From Myxococcales bacterium (lineage in GTDB: Bacteria; Myxococcota_A; UBA9160; UBA4427): 64,000 bases of DNA. Below are positions 1-9,253 of the stretch, piece after piece. The DNA lies in the NCBI GenBank assembly GCA_012960035.1, contig DUBZ01000085.1:27052-91051 (forward strand). Direction: 5' to 3'. Numbering within the stretch: position 1 is the first letter of the stretch; every line of letters starts with the position of its first letter. Position numbers and translations under genes: made by a program. The notes beneath the pieces are model-generated. The model saw only the letters and a list, made by a program, of their open reading frames with translations, was not told where the DNA came from and searched no databases.

Positions 1-1542
1 GGTTCGAGTGGGTTTCTGATCGCGCTGGGCGCGCCACCGAATGGCTTGCTTGCGATGAATTGGATCGGGTTCGCGCCCTTGATCTTGATCGCGACGCGCA
101 ACGCCACAACCGTGCGCCGCGCTGCGTTGTTCGGTTTTGTCGGCGGACTGGGGATTGGGCTCGGTGGGTTTCCATGGATCGTGGAAATGCTGGTGAAGTT
201 CGCCCGGGTTCCCGTACCCGTAGGTTGGTTGGGTCTACTCGCTTTCGCTAGCTGGATGGCAATTCCCTATGCAATCTGGGCGGCCGGGCTTCGCGCTGGA
301 CCGCGACACGGCGCACTCGGTTGGTTGTATGGCGTGGCCTTGTTCGTGGCGCTGCAGTTCAGCTGGCCGGTGTTGTTCCCGTATTCGCCGTTTCTCGGCT
401 TCGCCGAAAAGCCCGAGTTCATGCAGCTCGCCGAGGTCGTGGGGGTGCACGGTGTTGAAGCCGTGGTCATCGCGGTGACGTTCTTTCTCTGTCGCGCCGT
501 CCTCGCAACCGAGGCGACGGCATGCTTTGCGAATTTGGCCCTGTGGTTGATCTTGCCCCTCGTGCTGTACGCGGCAGGAAGTGCGCGCATGGCGTCACTC
601 GATTCACAGGCTGAAAGTGCGCGCACCCTTCGCGTGGGCATCGTGCAGCCCAACGTTGGCATTGGCTCGATTGGGGCCGACCGACGGCTCGCGCGTTTGC
701 GCGAGCCGTCGAGGCTCGCCGAAGAACGCGGGGCGGAACTTGTCGTTTGGCCCGAAGCCGGCGTGTTTCCGTTTGAGATGAATCGCCCCTTCGAGCGAGA
801 TTCGCGATCGAGTCGCCGTAGAGTGTTAAAACTCCACGCAACGCCAACTGTATTCGGCGCCGGATCTCGGGATAAAGACGCGCGCTTTGGATACAACAGT
901 GCTTTCTTTGTCGATGCAGATGGGATCGCACAGGGCTCCTATGACAAGGTCAACTTGGTTCCCCTTGGCGAAGCCATTCCGTTGATCGACCCCGACTGGG
1001 TGACAGACCACATTCCACAAATCGCCCATCACGAGGCGGGTGAGGGACCGGCGCGATTCGTTTTGGACCGCGAACCCGAAGCCGGGGGCCACGTCGCCTT
1101 CGCGCCATTGATTTGTTACGAGGACATCATTCCAGGCTACGTGCTCGATGCGGCCGCACAAGAGGGCGGCATCGAGTTATTCGTGAACCTCACCATCGAC
1201 TCGTGGTACGGCGATACGGCGGAACCCTGGGAACATCTCGCCCTCGCGCAGTTTCGAGCGGTCGAGCATCGTATCCCGATCGTTCGTAGCGTCAGTACCG
1301 GTGTAAGCGCTGTCGTCGATTACAACGGCAGGCTCGTCGCCCATATTCCGCTGCGTCCCGTTACCCGCGCGAACCTCGACGAAAATCCGCCCGAAATTTT
1401 GGTGGAAGATCTCGCTTTGCTTCGCAACACCGAAACCGACCCGACGATTTACGCTCAAGTTGGATGGTTGTTCCCGTACTTGTGCATTGTGGGTGCTGGG
1501 GCGGCGGCGGTGTGGGCGAACCCGCGCAAGCGAAGTGCCTAA
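1..1542 (+). CDS. lnt: Apolipoprotein N-acyltransferase, 5' end cut by window
   Basis: Transfers an acyl chain from phospholipid to the N-terminal Cys of lipoproteins at the periplasmic face of the inner membrane. The frame is open from base 1, so the true start lies left of the window; the first usable internal start is a TTG at 46. Several membrane segments are followed by a nitrilase-fold domain that shows the catalytic triad context: Glu in LVVWPEAG, Lys in YDKVNLVPLGE and Cys in LICYED. A last hydrophobic segment precedes the C-terminal Arg/Lys-rich end, as in Lnt. It converges with the minus-strand operon ending at 1577. Confidence 0.93.
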   Translation, partial: GSSGFLIALGAPPNGLLAMNWIGFAPLILIATRNATTVRRAALFGFVGGLGIGLGGFPWIVEMLVKFARVPVPVGWLGLLAFASWMAIPYAIWAAGLRAGPRHGALGWLYGVALFVALQFSWPVLFPYSPFLGFAEKPEFMQLAEVVGVHGVEAVVIAVTFFLCRAVLATEATACFANLALWLILPLVLYAAGSARMASLDSQAESARTLRVGIVQPNVGIGSIGADRRLARLREPSRLAEERGAELVVWPEAGVFPFEMNRPFERDSRSSRRRVLKLHATPTVFGAGSRDKDARFGYNSAFFVDADGIAQGSYDKVNLVPLGEAIPLIDPDWVTDHIPQIAHHEAGEGPARFVLDREPEAGGHVAFAPLICYEDIIPGYVLDAAAQEGGIELFVNLTIDSWYGDTAEPWEHLALAQFRAVEHRIPIVRSVSTGVSAVVDYNGRLVAHIPLRPVTRANLDENPPEILVEDLALLRNTETDPTIYAQVGWLFPYLCIVGAGAAAVWANPRKRSA

Positions 1543-1576
1543 CTGGGAAGTGTGCCCACGATAAGCCGCGGTGCGT

Positions 1577-1720
1577 TCAAACCCCGACTAGCACCCACAG
1601 CAAGTACGCAACGCATCCAAGCGAAACGGAGCGTGCGGCGGTGCTGGTCGTTCCTGTCCAAAGGCGGTAGCCCGCGACCCCGAACAGCGCGATGAACACG
1701 ATGTCGACGATCCCGATCAT
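1577..1720 (-). CDS. 47-aa two-helix membrane protein coupled to ABC exporter
   Basis: Short reading frame starting with ATG at 1720. The start overlaps the TGA stop of the upstream permease (ATGA, 4 bases), which implies translational coupling. It begins MIGIVDIVFIALFGVAGYRL and ends in a second hydrophobic stretch (CVAYLLWVLVGV), so it should form two membrane helices. It is the last gene of the long minus-strand operon. Function is unknown; an accessory or stabilising subunit of the adjacent ABC exporter is inferred from coupling only. Confidence 0.62.
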   Translation of the reverse strand: MIGIVDIVFIALFGVAGYRLWTGTTSTAARSVSLGCVAYLLWVLVGV

Positions 1721-2727
1721 GACCACTCGACCTCGCGCCAGATGCGTCCGGAGAGAAAGAGCATGAGGACCGTGAGCGCAGCATTGACGGCAAGCGTCAC
1801 AATGCTGACTTCAACCCGATACTGGTCTTGGTTTTCGATGTCGATCACCGCGTCGAGAACCGGGTTGCTTTCGAAGGTCAATATCTGAAGAACGTCACTC
1901 CCGGCTGCGGGGGAACCGCCGAAAAACTGAACGAACACCCCGACGATCGACGCAAGGACCAAAATCATCGCGACGAGGCGCTGTCCCCCGAGCAGGTCGT
2001 ACGCGTTCTGCATTTGGACATAGAGCAGGATGAAGGCCGCGTTGGGAAGCGTGCCTGCGATCAAGCCCGCGAGTAGCAGGTTGTCCCAATGAATGTCCGC
2101 ATGTCCGCCCAGCGCTTCGAGGAGCGGGGCAACGGGAGACAGGGACTGTGAGGTTTGAAGGAACCAATAGATCGCGATGATGCCGAGAGCGGCAGCCGAC
2201 ATGGAGACGGTCACAAACACGAAGCGTACTAGGAGTTGCACGTCTCCCGACACGGGCGACTGGTAGAGCAGCACCATGTCCGCGCGATCTGCTTCCCGTG
2301 CATACGAGATCCAAAAACCAAGCGCCATGAGGCCGGGGATGAAGAAGCTCGCGCAGACGGTCAAGAACTGGCGAATGCGAAATGCGAACTGCATCTCCTC
2401 GGGGACCGCCATCGAACCCGATTGGCTATTTTGGGCAGCTTGATTCGTCGGCGGAGCCGGGACGGGCTCGCCACCAAAGGTTCGGTTGAAGCTCCAGCTG
2501 ACGCTCGAACCCCCTTCGTTTTTTTCGCTCTCCATTTGGAACTGGGATTGGCCCGTCCCTTCGTCCGCCTTTCCAGTGGCGGGGACGTTCATCATGTCGA
2601 GCGCCGTGGTAGAGCCGGGCGTCGAAAACAACACGACGGCGAACAACGCCATCGCGATGGCCGCGCCGTAGAGAACCCACGACGACCGTTTGAACTCAAG
2701 CCACAGCAATGTCTGGATCGCATTCAT
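1717..2727 (-). CDS. ABC-2 type transporter permease
   Basis: Membrane subunit of an ABC exporter, 336 aa. One helix near the N-terminus (about residues 15-35) is followed by a long extracytoplasmic segment rich in Gly/Ser/Glu (about 40-125). At least five more hydrophobic segments follow, with a final helix just before the C-terminal Arg/Glu tail. This is the NosY/ABC-2 layout with a large first loop. Its start overlaps the stop of the ATPase gene by four bases and its stop overlaps the start of the 47-aa protein. The substrate cannot be read from sequence. Confidence 0.82.
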   Translation of the reverse strand: MNAIQTLLWLEFKRSSWVLYGAAIAMALFAVVLFSTPGSTTALDMMNVPATGKADEGTGQSQFQMESEKNEGGSSVSWSFNRTFGGEPVPAPPTNQAAQNSQSGSMAVPEEMQFAFRIRQFLTVCASFFIPGLMALGFWISYAREADRADMVLLYQSPVSGDVQLLVRFVFVTVSMSAAALGIIAIYWFLQTSQSLSPVAPLLEALGGHADIHWDNLLLAGLIAGTLPNAAFILLYVQMQNAYDLLGGQRLVAMILVLASIVGVFVQFFGGSPAAGSDVLQILTFESNPVLDAVIDIENQDQYRVEVSIVTLAVNAALTVLMLFLSGRIWREVEWS

Positions 2728-3404
2728 TGCATGTTGTTCCGGTAGGCCTCGACGACGCTTGTGCCTTGAGCGCGGAGCGTTTCGGCGCGTTCATCCAACA
2801 ACACGTTGCCGTCGCGCAGGATGACTGCGCGGTCGAAGAGCGCTTCCGCTTCCTTGACTTCGTGGGTGCTCAAAATCACGGTCGCGTCTGCGCGAAATTC
2901 CCCGATCACTGCACCGATGATCGATTCGCGTGCCATGAAGTCGATGCCTGCTAGCGGTTCGTCGAGGAGATACAGCCCAACTTCTCTGGCGAGTGTTGAT
3001 GCAAGAAGCAGCTTGGTTTGGTTACCGCGCGACAGCGCCTTGAACGGTTGGTTCGTAATATTGAGGTCTTGAATCAGGCGATGAAAGCGCTCGCTTGAAA
3101 AGTCGGGGAAGAGCCCGGACATGCACCGATCGACATCCTTATGCTCCATCCATTCGGGAAAAACAGCGGACGTTGAAAGGAAGGCGAACTGGCGAAGTTG
3201 ATCACGGGGGGGCTTGTTGTCGAGTTCAACGCGACCCGTGCTCGGGGTCAAGAGTCCTGCGGCGAGACGCAGCATCGTCGTCTTGCCCGAGCCATTGGGG
3301 CCCAGCAGGCCGACAATTTCGCCTTGGGTGAATTCGATTGAAGTGGTGTGCAGCCCGCGTGAGCTTCCATATTGCTTGGATACGTCGCGGAGACTCAGCA
3401 GCAT
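2724..3404 (-). CDS. ABC transporter ATP-binding protein
   Basis: ATPase of the exporter, 226 aa from the ATG at 3404. Walker A is GLLGPNGSGKTT, the signature-like segment is ALSRGNQTKLLLAS, Walker B is LYLLDEPLAGID and the H-loop is ILSTHEV. The open frame extends further upstream, but ATG 3404 gives MLLSLRDVSKQYG, the usual family N-terminus, and overlaps the MFS stop by one base (TGATG). The C-terminal end lacks the extra domain of long multidrug ATPases. Pairing with an ABC-2 permease indicates export, possibly of lipid, drug or a pathway intermediate. Confidence 0.9.
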   Translation of the reverse strand: MLLSLRDVSKQYGSSRGLHTTSIEFTQGEIVGLLGPNGSGKTTMLRLAAGLLTPSTGRVELDNKPPRDQLRQFAFLSTSAVFPEWMEHKDVDRCMSGLFPDFSSERFHRLIQDLNITNQPFKALSRGNQTKLLLASTLAREVGLYLLDEPLAGIDFMARESIIGAVIGEFRADATVILSTHEVKEAEALFDRAVILRDGNVLLDERAETLRAQGTSVVEAYRNNMQ

Positions 3405-4732
3405 CAGTCGGCCGTCGCGGCAGCGCGGGCAGCCGCAAGATCGCGAGGAAGCGAAGTGCTCGCAAGCCAAAAGAAGATGAACGCCGTGCCGCCGACCGCC
3501 CCCACGCTTAGGAGCGAATAGCGAATCGATTCAGCGCCGTACTGAGCGGCGAGGGCGTCGTTGAGGAAGCCCATCAATAGCGGGCCGAGCCCCAGGCCAA
3601 TCAAATTGACGATGAACAAGTTGATCGCGGATGCCGTCGCGCGCATGGTGGGCGGGACCAAACTCTGGGTCATCGCGAACATCGGGCCGATGTACATGTT
3701 GGCGATGAAGTAGAAGGGGGCGAAGCAAATGAGGGCGGTGGTGGAGTCTTCGGCGAGCAAAAAACCGCCGAGGAATGGAAGCCCGAGTATGGCTTGGAAG
3801 GCGGGCAGGCGCATGTACCACTTGGGGTCACGCTGTCCCAAGGTGTCGCTCAACCAACCGCCGGACAGAACGCCCGCGCAACCCGCGATACCGAAGATGA
3901 GGCCGAGCGAGAGGCCGACGTCGGTTTGACTCATGCCGTGGATACGCATCATGAATGGCGCGCCCCACACCATGAGGCCGTAGCCCGCGAGAGATTGAAC
4001 CGCGGTTCCCGCGATAATCAACATCAAAGACCGAATGCTCAAGATGGTTTTGAGGGCTTCGCCCAGCGGCGGTTGTTCAGGGATCGATGTCGCAACGCCA
4101 GCGACGCGATCCGAATAACCGCGAGGGAGTTCTTTCACGGTGAATCGAACGAGTAGTGCCAGTGGAATGCCAGCCAATCCAACAGCGAGGTAGACCGAAC
4201 GCCAGCCAAAGTTCTGGGCGATATACCCACCAAAGATCATCGCCGCGGCGATCCCGATGTAGACCCCCATGCCGTAGACCGAAAGTGCTGTTGCGCGTCG
4301 TCGCGGAGGGAAGTAGTCGCTGATCATCGAATGAGAGGGGGGGGAGCCTGCAGCTTCGCCGATCCCTACGCCGATTCGAGTCATGAAGAGCTGACTGAAA
4401 TTCCCGACGTTTGCCGTCATGGCCGTGAAGCTCGTCCACACGAGGAGACCGACAGTGACCACGTTGCGTCTGGATGCGCGGTCTGCGTATCGCGCAATAG
4501 GGATACCCGCAAAGGTGTACATCAGCGAAAACGCAAAGCCTGCCAACAAACCGATTTGCGTATCCGAGAGTCCGAGTTCTAGTTTCAGCGGCTCAATCAC
4601 GATCGAAAGAACTTGGCGGTCCATGAAGTTGAACACGTAGACCACGAACAATACGCCCAGCACATAGTTCGCGTACGCCCCGGAGACGCCGCCTTCGGGT
4701 TCGTTTTCTTGCGCCTGGGTTTCCAGTGACAT
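3404..4732 (-). CDS. MFS transporter (organic anion type)
   Basis: Twelve-helix major facilitator, 442 aa from ATG 4732 (MSLETQ); the 100 residues upstream in the same frame are not MFS-like. The motif NFMDRQVLS in helix 1 and the loop 2-3 sequence ARYADRASRRNV match the Spinster/organic-anion branch common in deltaproteobacterial and sphingomonad catabolic clusters. It sits between the CoA transferases and the ABC exporter on the same strand, one base from the ATPase start. Uptake of the carboxylase substrate or a related hydrophobic acid is the likely job, but this is inferred from position. Confidence 0.88.
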   Translation of the reverse strand: MSLETQAQENEPEGGVSGAYANYVLGVLFVVYVFNFMDRQVLSIVIEPLKLELGLSDTQIGLLAGFAFSLMYTFAGIPIARYADRASRRNVVTVGLLVWTSFTAMTANVGNFSQLFMTRIGVGIGEAAGSPPSHSMISDYFPPRRRATALSVYGMGVYIGIAAAMIFGGYIAQNFGWRSVYLAVGLAGIPLALLVRFTVKELPRGYSDRVAGVATSIPEQPPLGEALKTILSIRSLMLIIAGTAVQSLAGYGLMVWGAPFMMRIHGMSQTDVGLSLGLIFGIAGCAGVLSGGWLSDTLGQRDPKWYMRLPAFQAILGLPFLGGFLLAEDSTTALICFAPFYFIANMYIGPMFAMTQSLVPPTMRATASAINLFIVNLIGLGLGPLLMGFLNDALAAQYGAESIRYSLLSVGAVGGTAFIFFWLASTSLPRDLAAARAAATAD

Positions 4733-4796
4733 GCTTTTGGACTTGCCCCCGGTTCCGCTAGGCGGACCGCACGAATTCGCTTTTCTACGAACTCTT

Positions 4797-6071
4797 CTAC
4801 TGATTCTTCTGTTCGTTCTTTTTAGCGCGCCGTTCAGCCTTGGCTTTTTCCAGGCCTTCATAGCTCCAGACAATTTTGTCTGCCGCGAGCGCTGCGATCT
4901 GATCCGCACCGTAGCCCAAATCGGCAAGAATCTCGTCGGTGTGTTCGCCCAACCCGGGAGGGGGCAAACGCACGCCACCCGGCGTTCCAAAGAATTTGAT
5001 CGGGATATTGGTGACGTCGACGGTGCCTTCATAGGCGTGTTTGATCGACACGATCATTTCGTTGTGACGGATCTGCGGGTCGCCCACCACGTCGGGCATT
5101 TCGTTGATGGGGGCGGTGAGGAGATCACCTGCCACCAGCATTGCGACGAGTTCATCACGGCCGAAATCCATGCAGCGTTCTTCGAGCAAACGGTCGAGTT
5201 CATCTTCATTTTTTTTGCGGGCGTCGATCGAGGCGAAACGTGGATCCGAAACCCAGTCGCGATCCAACGTCTCACACAAGTTGATGAAGAACTTCTGCGA
5301 GAAGCAGGTGATGACCACTTTGCCGTCTCGGCATTTGTAAATGCCCGACGGTGCAAAGTAGAGACTGCGGTTTCCAGTGCGCGGTGTGTCGAAGTTTGCG
5401 TTCTGGTAGGCGCCGATCGGGTTCGACATCGCGTGGGTGAGCGCGTCGAGCAGCGAGACTTCGATTCGTTGTCCTTCGCCGGTCTTGCTGCGGGCAACCA
5501 TCGCGGCGAGTGCGGCGGTGCAGACCAATTCCGAAGTCATCACGTCAATCAACGGCACGGTGAGTCGAACCGGTTCGCCGTCGGGCTCCCCGTTCTGTGC
5601 GAGCAAGCCTGCGTAGCCCTGTGCGAGAAAGTCGATGCCGGGGCGTCCCGCATAAGGACCGTCGTGGCCGAAAGCCGTGACGCTGATCCAAATGAGATCG
5701 GGACGGTGCTTGCGCATCGCGTCGTAACTCAGGCCGAGCTTTTCCAGCGCGCTGCCGCGGATGTTCGTGATGAGCACGTCGCTTGTCTCGACAAGCTTGC
5801 CCAGGACGTCTTGGGCTCTGCCGCCTTGGGTCATGTCGAGCACGATGTCGCGCTTGTTTCGGTTGAGGCTCATGAACGCGGTGCGCTGCTTGCCTCGCTG
5901 CGGTCCGAGATGGCGCGAATCGTCGCCGAAGGTGCTTTCGACTTTGATCACGTCGGCACCCATGTCGCCCATCAACGTTGCGGCGTAGGGACCTGCGAGC
6001 ATGGTCGCCATGTCGAGGACCCGGATGCCGGTAAGCGGTCCGTCGGCAAGGTCTTGCGAGGCTTTGCTCAT
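4797..6071 (-). CDS. Type III (CaiB/BaiF) CoA transferase, copy A
   Basis: Moves CoA between carboxylic acids through an aspartyl-CoA thioester. 424 aa. The N-terminal motif GIRVLDMATMLAGPYAA and MGADVIKVE are typical; the predicted catalytic Asp is D176 in VPLIDVMTS. The C-terminus carries a 30-residue Lys/Glu/Ala-rich extension. It is the third of three tandem transferases behind the carboxylase genes. The three are clearly divergent paralogues, so substrates may differ or subunits may combine. Confidence 0.88.
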   Translation of the reverse strand: MSKASQDLADGPLTGIRVLDMATMLAGPYAATLMGDMGADVIKVESTFGDDSRHLGPQRGKQRTAFMSLNRNKRDIVLDMTQGGRAQDVLGKLVETSDVLITNIRGSALEKLGLSYDAMRKHRPDLIWISVTAFGHDGPYAGRPGIDFLAQGYAGLLAQNGEPDGEPVRLTVPLIDVMTSELVCTAALAAMVARSKTGEGQRIEVSLLDALTHAMSNPIGAYQNANFDTPRTGNRSLYFAPSGIYKCRDGKVVITCFSQKFFINLCETLDRDWVSDPRFASIDARKKNEDELDRLLEERCMDFGRDELVAMLVAGDLLTAPINEMPDVVGDPQIRHNEMIVSIKHAYEGTVDVTNIPIKFFGTPGGVRLPPPGLGEHTDEILADLGYGADQIAALAADKIVWSYEGLEKAKAERRAKKNEQKNQ

Positions 6072-6127
6072 GTTGTTTCTCGGGTTTCTTTTAGAGGAGT
6101 GTCATAGCGGGGGAGGGCCTGACCGCG

Positions 6128-7339
6128 CTAGGGAATGACTTCCTGAGCCTTGAGTTCTTCGATCGCTTCCCACTCCATGCCGAGCATTTCCATCAAGACA
6201 ATTTCCGTGTCTTGTCCGAGCTCGGGGCCGAGCGTCTCGACGGTTCCTGGCGTCTTTGAAAGCGTGATCGGCAACCCACGAATCTCAACCTCGCGGTCGA
6301 CTTCGTTGCAATGTGTCTTTAGCAAGTAATCGTTGTCCCACGCCTGTGGGTCTGCGGCGAGTTCTTTGAAGGTTTCGATCGGGCTGGCTGCAATGCCCGC
6401 ACCCGTAAGGCGTGAAACATTTTCTTCCGCGGTACGCGTTGCAAGGCGTGTGTCGAGTTCGGCGATCAATGCGCTGTTGTTGGCTTCGCGGTCCGCTTCG
6501 GTCGTGAAGCGCGCGTCGGTTGCCAATTCTTGTGCATCGAGTCCCTCACACAGCGAAGTGAAGCCCGCGTCGGTATTCGCCTGGCAGACATACATCCACT
6601 TGTCGCTCGCGCGATAGCGGTTCCAAAGCGGGTTTGGCACCTCGGTGCGCGACAGCTGCTTCGAATAGAATTCATTGCCGCTCGCCAAATAGGGCTGAAG
6701 CGTTGGCGCCGCCATGAAGAGCTGTGCGCCGTAGAGCGAAGCATCCACGGACTGACCGCATCCTGTTTTCTTGCGCTGGTACAGCGCCATCAAGATCCCG
6801 AACGCACTCATGATGCCGCCGTACGCGTCTCCGCTCCCCATGCCGAGATAGATTGGCGGCTGCCCCGGCTCACCTTGTCGGGTCATGATTCCGGTGAGCG
6901 CCTGCACGTTGATGTCGAAGGAGGGCTTGTTCATCGTGCCCTTCTGGCCGTGGCCCGTGTTGGTGACGTGAATGATGCGTGGGTTGATCTCGCTGAGCTT
7001 CTCGTAAGTGAGGTTCCACTTCTTGAGGTTGTCCATCCCTTGGTTCCAAAGGAAGACGTCGGCTTGCTCGACCATCTTGTAGAAGAGCTCTTGTCCTTCC
7101 TTCTTGCGAAGGTCGATCGCGAGGCTCTTCTTGTTTCGGTTGATGACCATGAAATACTGGTTCCAATCCCCGATCTCGAGCGCCTTGATGCTGCGGACGC
7201 CGCGCGCGGGGTCGCCACTTACCGGTCGCTCGATGTGAATCACATCGGCACCGAAGTCGGCCAGATACTGGGAACTCACCGGTCCTTGAAACCAGACCGT
7301 GCAGTCGAGAACGCGGATGCCTTCGAGTGCTTTGCTCAC
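6128..7339 (-). CDS. Type III (CaiB/BaiF) CoA transferase, copy B
   Basis: 403 aa from GTG 7339, chosen because AGGGAG lies six bases upstream; that Shine-Dalgarno shares bases with the TAG stop of copy C, leaving 10 bases between the genes. A longer frame from 7387 would overlap copy C. It has the family motifs GIRVLDCTVWFQGP and ADVIHIERP and a predicted catalytic Asp, D171, in GMGSGDAYGG. Tight coupling to copy C, which lacks that Asp, suggests a heteromeric enzyme. A substrate in ketone carboxylation (an acetoacetate-like acid) is inferred. Confidence 0.87.
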   Translation of the reverse strand: MSKALEGIRVLDCTVWFQGPVSSQYLADFGADVIHIERPVSGDPARGVRSIKALEIGDWNQYFMVINRNKKSLAIDLRKKEGQELFYKMVEQADVFLWNQGMDNLKKWNLTYEKLSEINPRIIHVTNTGHGQKGTMNKPSFDINVQALTGIMTRQGEPGQPPIYLGMGSGDAYGGIMSAFGILMALYQRKKTGCGQSVDASLYGAQLFMAAPTLQPYLASGNEFYSKQLSRTEVPNPLWNRYRASDKWMYVCQANTDAGFTSLCEGLDAQELATDARFTTEADREANNSALIAELDTRLATRTAEENVSRLTGAGIAASPIETFKELAADPQAWDNDYLLKTHCNEVDREVEIRGLPITLSKTPGTVETLGPELGQDTEIVLMEMLGMEWEAIEELKAQEVIP

Positions 7340-7349
7340 GTCGCGCTCC

Positions 7350-8543
7350 CTAACCTTGGCCTTCAACGTCAGCGACTTGTTGCTCACTTAGGCCGAGGAA
7401 GTCTTGAAGAATTTCTTCCGTGTGTTGACCGCGGCAAGGTGCCATACGGCGCAGACGCGCGGGGTTGTCGCTCATGTAGATGGGGAAGCCAAGGCTTTGG
7501 GTCTTGCCGTACGTCGGGTGGTCAAGGTCAAGCACGTAGCGGTTGACCTTGGCCTGCTCGTCTTTCGCGGGGAACGCGTACGTCTCGATCAAGTCGGCGG
7601 AGACTTTATGCTCCGCAAAGAGCCGTTCCCAATGGGAGCCCGGCTGTTTCGAGAAAATTTCGTCGAGGACTTGCATCATTTCAAGGCGATTGACATCGCA
7701 GCGTTTGTCGTGGGTGTCGAAGCGAGCGTCGTCGATGGCGAGCTCTGTGATCTGCGAGAAGATTGGCCACCATCGGTCGGTGTCCGGCATCGCGAGCGTG
7801 ACCCAACGACCGTCGGAGCAGGGGTATGAAGGCCCGCTCATCGGATTGCCCATGTCGAGGCGCGACACCGGTTCTAGGATTCGTTCGGCGCGTACCGCGA
7901 GGTAAGCCTGCAAGTCGAGGCTCGCAGAATACATGTTGCCCGCGAAAAGCGAAGCGTCGACGACTTGGCCTTCGCCGGACTCTTCGCGGTGAACCATGGC
8001 GAGCATGGTGCCGAAGGCGAGCATGACGGCTGTATGCATTTGCCCGGTGCCACTATAGACAGGCGGCTGTCCGGGCTCTCCGAGGATCGACATCAAGCCA
8101 ACACGCGCGGCGGCAAGTTCGTCGATGGCGGGGAGATCCGAGTCGGGGCCCTTGGGGCCGAAGCCCGAACCCCGTGCGAGGATAATGTCCGAGCGCAACG
8201 AGCAGAGGGATTCGTAGTCGAGGCCCTTGGCTTCGAGTGTCGTGAAGGGCAGGTCGGTGATCACGATGTCGGCACGAGCGATGAGCTTCTTCAGCACTTC
8301 GTCGCCAGCGCGCACCTCAAGGTTGAGTGCGACGCTCTGCTTGTTGCGATGGGCAAGTTCTGCATGGGAATCCCACGCCTCTTGCGGGTGCATGCCATCG
8401 CGGTTTTTCACCGGGGCAGACACCCCTGTGTTTTCAACGTGAATCACCTTGGCGCCGAAGTCGGCAAGCAAGGCGGCGGCAACCGACGCAAAGAACTCGG
8501 TCGTCAGGTCGACAACGACGACGTCATCGAGGGCACTGCTCAT
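7350..8543 (-). CDS. Type III CoA transferase-like, copy C, catalytic Asp absent
   Basis: 397 aa of the CaiB/BaiF fold (DVVVVDLTTEFFASVAAALL, AKVIHVENTG). Where copies A and B have the catalytic Asp (LIDVMTS, SGDAYGG), this one reads YSGTGQMHTAVMLAFG with no Asp. The neighbouring motif ILGEPGQPPVY aligns well, so the loss is not an artefact of register. It may be a structural partner of copy B, as in two-subunit type III transferases. It is the first of the three transferase genes downstream of the carboxylase gamma subunit. Confidence 0.83.
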   Translation of the reverse strand: MSSALDDVVVVDLTTEFFASVAAALLADFGAKVIHVENTGVSAPVKNRDGMHPQEAWDSHAELAHRNKQSVALNLEVRAGDEVLKKLIARADIVITDLPFTTLEAKGLDYESLCSLRSDIILARGSGFGPKGPDSDLPAIDELAAARVGLMSILGEPGQPPVYSGTGQMHTAVMLAFGTMLAMVHREESGEGQVVDASLFAGNMYSASLDLQAYLAVRAERILEPVSRLDMGNPMSGPSYPCSDGRWVTLAMPDTDRWWPIFSQITELAIDDARFDTHDKRCDVNRLEMMQVLDEIFSKQPGSHWERLFAEHKVSADLIETYAFPAKDEQAKVNRYVLDLDHPTYGKTQSLGFPIYMSDNPARLRRMAPCRGQHTEEILQDFLGLSEQQVADVEGQG

Positions 8544-8644
8544 GGGGGGCTCCAGGGTCGCGGAAGGGCACGGGGCAGTTTTCGCGCGTCTTTCTAGTCT
8601 CTCTACTCTTTCTAGTCTTTCGGGTACCTAATGCGCGGCGATTG

Positions 8645-9187
8645 CTACGCCTGCCATTCCGCGATTGCGTCGAGGGTCTTGTCGACGTACTCACTCTTGT
8701 CCGGAAGCGGTCGTCCAAGCCATTCGCTGTAAAAGGTGTCGAGGTCGGGCAAGAAGTCAAAGTCCGGCGGGCACCCGCGAGGCATGGCTTCTACTTCCAG
8801 CTGCGATCCACAGCCAGCGCAGATGTATTCACGGATCTGCATCCACTTCGGATCGGGCATTTCGCGACCGACGTAAACCTCGGAAATCGATGCCTCGTCG
8901 TCGCGCACGCGGATCAGCGCGCTGATCTTCCAATTGACTCTGTAATCGCCGAAGCCCTGACCGCACCTGCACTTCACGACCCGGTTTCCGCCTTCACTCA
9001 CGATGAAGAGGTTCGGGGTCAGCGGCAGCAAGATCGGATCACTGAAGTCCACGCGGGCCTGCATGATCTCGACATACTTGTCGAAGCGATTGGTGTCCTT
9101 CGGACTCTTGAGCATGTCCTGCGTGGCAGGCCACGGAAGAACACCGTCAATCAGTTTTTCGATATCGGCTTTGTCGAATTCAGCCAT
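8645..9187 (-). CDS. acxC: Acetone/acetophenone carboxylase-type gamma subunit
   Basis: 180 aa, similar in size to the roughly 168-aa gamma subunit of acetone carboxylase. Cysteines fit metal sites: C73 and C75 (CRCGQGF), C123 and C126 (CAGCG), C139. In acetone carboxylase this subunit completes the ATP-dependent complex that makes acetoacetate from acetone and bicarbonate. It follows the alpha-like gene by 66 bases in the canonical beta-alpha-gamma order. The symbol marks the family; the true ketone substrate is not settled. Confidence 0.8.
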   Translation of the reverse strand: MAEFDKADIEKLIDGVLPWPATQDMLKSPKDTNRFDKYVEIMQARVDFSDPILLPLTPNLFIVSEGGNRVVKCRCGQGFGDYRVNWKISALIRVRDDEASISEVYVGREMPDPKWMQIREYICAGCGSQLEVEAMPRGCPPDFDFLPDLDTFYSEWLGRPLPDKSEYVDKTLDAIAEWQA

Positions 9188-9253
9188 TGTCGTATCTCCT
9201 GTCTGTGTCGGTGTTGGGGCTTCGCTCTCAGCGACCCCAGCGTAAACCGCGAA

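Noticed and set aside
1543..1576. Intrinsic terminator between lnt and the minus operon
   Set aside because: Only a four-base stem (TGGG/CCCA) and no T-run.
4731..6107. 458-aa plus-strand frame
   Set aside because: Mirror of the CoA transferase copy A; no domain pattern.
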